Part shown: piece after piece, positions 59,571-64,000 of the stretch | Position numbering within the stretch: position 1 is the stretch's first letter | Layout: every line of letters begins with the position of its first letter | Assembly: GCA_946699065.1 (NCBI GenBank) | Contig: CAMPDV010002435.1 | Span: 1 to 64,000 of the forward strand | DNA: 64,000 nucleotides | Origin: Loxodes magnus | Lineage: Eukaryota; Ciliophora; Karyorelictea; Loxodida; Loxodidae | Direction: 5' to 3' | Notes under the pieces: generated by a model | The model's database searches: none | What the model saw: the letters and a program-made list of their open reading frames with translations, nothing else | What the model was told of the DNA's origin: nothing | Position numbers and translations under genes: made by a program

Positions 59571-61560
59571 TTGGAGTAATTTTAATGATAACAAGAATTT
59601 TTTTATTTTATACTACCCATCTGTCGATTTCTTTAACGATTTAAGCTCTTCTCATTGCTTTTTATTTTCTAAGTATGGACAAGAAAGATTGATTTAAAAG
59701 CATTGAAGTTAACACTATAGAGCACTCTTGTACTTCTGGGAATGTTTTTTGTATATAAATATAGAAAAGTGGGGAATGTTATGAGTAAAGTGTTTCTTAG
59801 TATAATTAGCTCCTTCTATTAAGCATTTTAAAGTTTTATCTCTTATCATCTCTAGATTTAAAAATGAAGCTTCTTGTTTTTTTTGTCACATAATGCTTTA
59901 AAAATTCTTAGTGAAATATCAGAAATTAAATTTTAGTCCAAAACGAAGGATTTTATTTATTGCAAATCCTCATCTACATTAAAAAGGTCTTCGAATAATG
60001 GGATAAGAGATTGTAATTTGAGGGTAGTCTAAAGCTAAAGGATTTAGCATTTGAAAACCCACTATCTGAGTTGATAAATAAAGTTGCTGTATATTAGTGA
60101 AAAAATGTAGTAACTGCGGTTAATTTGGAACTATATTATATGTTTTCTCTTATGTTTATGGATATACCAAGAAGTTACACTAGGATAAATAATCTACAAT
60201 AATAAGTACGATTATACTGACTAATGATATTTGAAGTCATAAATAAAAGATTAAGTTGTAACTAAATGAAAACCTAATTAACTATAAATAAAGCATATAA
60301 AACATTAAAACTACTGTACATCATAATTCTAAGCTAATAACATATTTAAGTTATAATGATAGATGATTAAACTTCTATTCTAAAATGCTATCACTTGTAT
60401 ATAATAGGTAAGATATTTGAGATTCTAGTTTTACATTTACACTTTTTAACAGTGTAATCAATATTATCCAAATATAAGAATAATCAAACCAATACAACTA
60501 TTTAAATATATCATCTTCAAATAGAAACATTACTAGTATGTCTTTAATATACTTTTAGTTAAGTTACTAAAACTTTCTCACTATCATTAAGTTCATCTTA
60601 GTTTAAACCAGCTTGACATCCGGAATAGGTATCTTCCTCGCAACCAGTTATACTGGTTTAGACTAGGAAATTATATAAGACAAAAAGTCTCGTAATGTTT
60701 AATTAAAATCAGTGAGATAGAATTTAAAGTAAAAAATAATTATTTTATTAAGCTTTTTAGAAGATACAGTGATGAAAATATAATTCAAATGCAATGCTTA
60801 ATAGAAGTGTATAACTTCTATTGTTCTAATTATAGCATATGATAGCATGTTACTAAGCAAAGTTAGGCATAAATATTTATAGATAATCTTACCTAGTAAT
60901 TTATAATTTTGACTTTATTCTTAATAACTAAAAACGAAATGTATTTGAAGTTTTAACTCCAAATAATTTAAGCTTGTAATTTAATATCTATTTTATTATT
61001 CTTGCTATTTTATGTAAGAGCAGTGATCCTTTAATAGCTTTTAAACTTTTGGACTAATTTTTAAGATCAAATTAATGAAAATGGTATTTATTTTGGCTTC
61101 ATTGCTTTTTTACTTTTTAACCAATTTAAATAATTGTTAGCAACTATAGAATACACAAATTAGGTTCTTAAATAAATATAGATTCTTAGAATTTATATTC
61201 ATTTTAAAATACACCTTTATTAGCTTGAGCTTATTGAATATTTAGCAATGATTTAATTCTTGAGAATGATTTTTTACATTGAACTAACTATTAACAAAAT
61301 TAAGAACCACTTTCATTAATTCATCCAATTATAATTGAAAATAAATCCTTTTTAATAAGCTAATTTATTGAAAGTATATCCTAAATCTTTTTAGCTTGCT
61401 AAAAGTATTTTTACTGGAATTATTATTATACTTCCCTTTATCTGAAAATAAGTTTCATTAATGGAGCTGACTTCGTTATAAACATTTTAATTAACTAGTT
61501 TTTAATATTGAGTGTACTTCTTAAATAAGGAGTTGCTTTAGTTTTCGTAACTATAAAATT
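59571..61560. other. AT-rich stretch with one compact hairpin region
   Basis: No gene is recognised. Near 60608-60665 a small less AT-rich island contains ACCAG, CATCCGG, CCTCGCAACCAG and a short ACCAGT-TAT-ACTGGT palindrome. It might be a small RNA, but it matches no class I know. Confidence 0.35.
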
Positions 61561-61865
61561 TACGCTATTTAACTACCCAGATAAATGCTAATTTTATCTT
61601 TTTTAGGGCTCAATCAAGATCTACAAGGTAAAAAGTAAAGACTAGAGTCTTTTCTTAAGGATTGCTCTTTTCATCAGAAAGATTCGTTACTTCAATTTAT
61701 TATAGAAATCAAATAAGCTCTTCTAGGAAATAAGTTCAGACTTAAGGTTGTTCATTGGATCATTCATTTCATCAGCTACATTCTTTGCTTTATATAAATA
61801 TAGAGCTCAATCATTCTTTTCAAGGAAACAAGTTTGGTCTTAAGGATTTTCTTAAACAATAATTT
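61560..61865. repeat. degenerate satellite S, block 3
   Basis: About three units carry AGGGCTCAATCAAGATCTACAAGG-like, TCATTTCATCAGCTAC and TTAAGGATT words, like the 39-40 kb block. As at 38-39 kb, it adjoins a copy of the unknown-gene H 3' segment. Confidence 0.5.
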
Positions 61866-61881
61866 AGCTACTTTTAATTAA

Positions 61882-62163
61882 TATATTTAATTCCTTAATA
61901 GCTTATGCTTAAATTAAGAAGCTAATATTATCAAAATGTTATCTTAAATAACAAGTAACCATGCTTATTTAATATTAAAACACTAAGATTTAACTGTAAG
62001 TCTTCATTTTTTCCAAGAAGGATATCTCTATAAATCTTATCTTCAATAATCAGAACCAACTTCTGCATTTTACTCCTTATATGCCTATGTTTTTCCATCC
62101 AACTCAATTCTATTTTTCGCGGACATACAGCTTAGCTTAGAAGCATTTTGTGCATTCTTTTTT
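61882..62163. repeat. near-identical copy of 38115-38402
   Basis: Roughly 280 bp match with few differences, from ATATTTAATTCCTTAATAGC to TAGCTTAGAAGCAT-TTG. At the right end the two diverge sharply: 38-kb continues into gene H, 61.9-kb passes straight into Cdc14-like remnant 4. This is much younger than the other duplications here. Confidence 0.75.
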
Positions 62164-63190
62164 TAAGATTATGTAGTGATAGTTAATAAATGTGAATTGC
62201 AATGGTAGTAAAATTAAATAAAAAGCAATATTATGGGAACTTATTTTACTATTCAGTGATAATAGGATAGAGATAAAGCATCATTACTTAAATTTTTATA
62301 GAAGTTGCTCTTAAGACTAACTAAGATTTTTTTGAAGGGTACAGAGAATATTTATCTAATTAAATAGAAATAAATTGCAAAATAAATAGATAGACTGGAA
62401 CTTATCATGCTTTGCTTCAATAAGCCACAAGATTCCATCAGAAGCTTTTAATTGAATATGCAAGCAGGGCCTAATATTTGGAACTTAACATTAATTTTAA
62501 GTAGCAAGTCTATTACTAAATAGAATTATTGAGCTAAACTATTTTCTTTAGAATACAGCTAATCTCTTACTTTATTTTCGAATTTAATTAAAAAAGAAAG
62601 CTGATAAAACCTCGCTCAAAACTAGAAAATATTTATTAGAAGCAAAGAGAAGATTACGAGAGTTCTTTAACTTCTGAGTAGAAACTTATATTACGATTTG
62701 GAGACTAGTGATAAGTAGAAAGACTAAATAGCAAAAATTAACAAAATTTAAGTTGCCTGCTGAATACTACTCTGATAACTTAGTTCTTCCTTAGTAGTAG
62801 AAAGAACAAAGATTTTGATTGCTTTTAATTAAAAAAGTGTATTTTATGAGAAATAGCATGACCGATATAAAAATCAGTTACAGTATCAAGCACAGATTTT
62901 GTAATAATTGTCTCCAAATTTGCAATAGCTTAGAAAAAGATTATAGACATTAAAGTTAAAAAATTATTTAACCCCAAGTGAGAAATTTCTAAGCAAACAT
63001 GTTTAAATCATAATATTTAACTAAGAACGATAAATCAAGAAATATTTATAGTAAAAATTATAAAATAGAAAATACAGGCAGTAGAATAACGGTCTAAAAT
63101 GAAAGATATATAAGAAAATGAAATGATTGGAAACTCTTGAGATTAAACCTAAATTACCTCAATAATTAAATTACCTCTTTCTTTTATAAA
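62160..63190 (+). pseudogene. Cdc14-like phosphatase remnant 4
   Basis: It starts at EDYVVIVNKCELQWQQNQIK in the SPEDY..YFKK position and runs parallel to 46150-46790 (shared AAAGCATCATTACTTAAA, TTTTCTTTAGAATA, GAATACTACTCTGA-AACTTA). The N-terminal domain is missing, cut off at the junction with the 280-bp duplicate. No HC motif is seen. The coiled-coil tail is present. Confidence 0.55.
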
Positions 63191-63596
63191 ATTATGTGCA
63201 AAAAAGAGTTATCCATATCTCTAGAACCAGAACTAGGATATTCTTTTCGTAACTCCTATTTTTATAGATAGTCAGATAATTAAACGTTCGGAGTTATAGA
63301 AGGATTTTAAATACTTTCCCGCTAATTATGCGGATAGTTTCAGAAACTCAATTAAAATTGAAAGTTTTCTATCATCTCACTCCCTGCCTTCCATACTCCC
63401 CTTGAGATCTCCCATTTCTCTGTCTATACTTTTCTTCTTTGTTCTTGTATAATTATCCTAGCGCATCACAGTATAGTCTTTCTGTTACCTTCACAAAGTT
63501 AATAAGTTTAGGATTATTACTAGATTTCTAATGGAAATGAATTAGATTGTAGAAAAGTGTTAATAGATAGTTAAATATAGAGTGTAAGATATAAAA

Positions 63597-64000
63597 TGGA
63601 TGTTGGTAAAGAAAATTCTTTGATAATAGCGAAATAATAAGTTTAATTAAAGGAAAATAGTTATCTTTAATTATAAATTAAGTAGTTCATAAACTATTAA
63701 TATTAAATATGTAAGAACAGATATAATATACTATTATAGCAAAGTAATCATCCTAATTACCAAACTATTAAGAAACTATACAGTATTTCCATGTACCTTT
63801 ACCACTCAATTCTAATTATAAACCTGCCTGAAACTAAAAAGGATTAGTTTTAAACCGTTTATAGAAATATGAAGAAGCTATTGAGTGTTTTGACAAAGCT
63901 ATTGGACTCGATCCTTATGACGTGACTGCCTATCACTATAAAGGATTAAGTTTAAACTTTTTAGAAAGAGATATTGAAGCTATAGAGTGCTATGATAAGG
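63597..64000 (+). CDS. TPR gene F, partial at window edge
   Basis: Clear TPRs read NSNYKPAWNQKGLVLNRLQK, YEEAIECFDKAIGLDPYDVT, AYHYKGLSLNFLERDIEAIE and CYDK up to the last base. NYQETIQYFHVPLPL lies before them. The Trp in KPAWNQKG is TGA. The ATG at 63597 (MDVGKENSLI) is the likely start, but the first 100 bp do not join the TPR frame cleanly. These units differ from the homogenised arrays of A-D, so this is a separate subfamily. Whether a kinase domain follows cannot be seen. Confidence 0.7.

Noticed and set aside
60605-60675. Possible tRNA or snRNA near the ACCAGT/ACTGGT palindrome
   Set aside because: No cloverleaf, T-loop or box sequences could be found. It is only a small less AT-rich island.
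1-64000. Bacterial-type features (operons, Shine-Dalgarno sites, riboswitches)
   Set aside because: Code usage, LINE and TPR/RING/Cdc14 content show a eukaryotic nuclear genome, so none are expected and none were seen.

Overview
The window reads as nuclear DNA of a ciliate in which all three canonical stop codons can be sense. In every gene recognised by homology, TAA and TAG stand where glutamine is expected and TGA where tryptophan is expected. Four paralogous TPR-pseudokinase genes exchange TGA and TGG at the same aligned tryptophans, for example in the HQWMAPE motif. Homology between these four paralogues fades out at an in-frame TAA, so TAA probably also terminates. This pattern fits a Condylostoma-type or karyorelict (Loxodes/Parduczia-like) code; I cannot name the species. 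The DNA is very AT-rich, gene-poor and full of repeats and gene fossils. That suggests a germline genome, or a somatic genome that has not been streamlined.

Layout: 0.1-3.3 kb TPR-pseudokinase A (+, frame-interrupted); 3.8-4.8 kb retroelement ORF1 with a 3' stem-loop (-); 7.2-7.5 kb TPR fragment (-); 8.1-9.0 kb a second ORF1 with a CCHC knuckle and a long terminal hairpin (+); 11.1-16.1 kb a long decayed coding stretch of unknown family (+). At 16.1-18.5 kb there is an array of roughly 80-90 intron-like GT...AG units separated by exactly 3 nt. It lies directly downstream of, and on the same strand as, an intact RING plus ubiquitin-like gene at 18.5-19.0 kb (-). At 19.8-20.1 kb is a GC-rich duplicated hairpin element. 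At 23.1-27.7 kb is an intact TPR-pseudokinase C (-) with about 31 TPR units, and at 32.1-35.0 kb a paralogue D (-) with similar downstream flanks. A 5'-truncated LINE lies at 35.3-37.2 kb (-). Intact TPR-pseudokinase B (+) lies at 42.1-45.0 kb. A roughly 5-kb degenerate satellite of about 98-bp period occupies 47.1-52.1 kb, followed by two convergent unknown genes at 52.7-56.7 kb. A partial TPR gene leaves the window at its right edge. Five decayed copies of a Cdc14-like phosphatase gene are scattered between 29.5 and 63.2 kb.

Functionally, the repeated theme is a family of proteins joining long TPR scaffolds to a C-terminal kinase fold whose catalytic HRD and DFG motifs are altered in all four copies. 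These are probably scaffold or signalling pseudokinases. The region has been shaped by gene duplication, LINE insertion and decay. The most unusual signal is the mini-intron-like array: in the transcription sense of the RING-UBL gene, each unit starts GTAA(G) and ends AG, and single triplets separate the units. Because nearly every reading frame is open under this code, coding calls here rest on homology, paralogue comparison and low density of TAA/TAG/TGA codons, not on ORF length.
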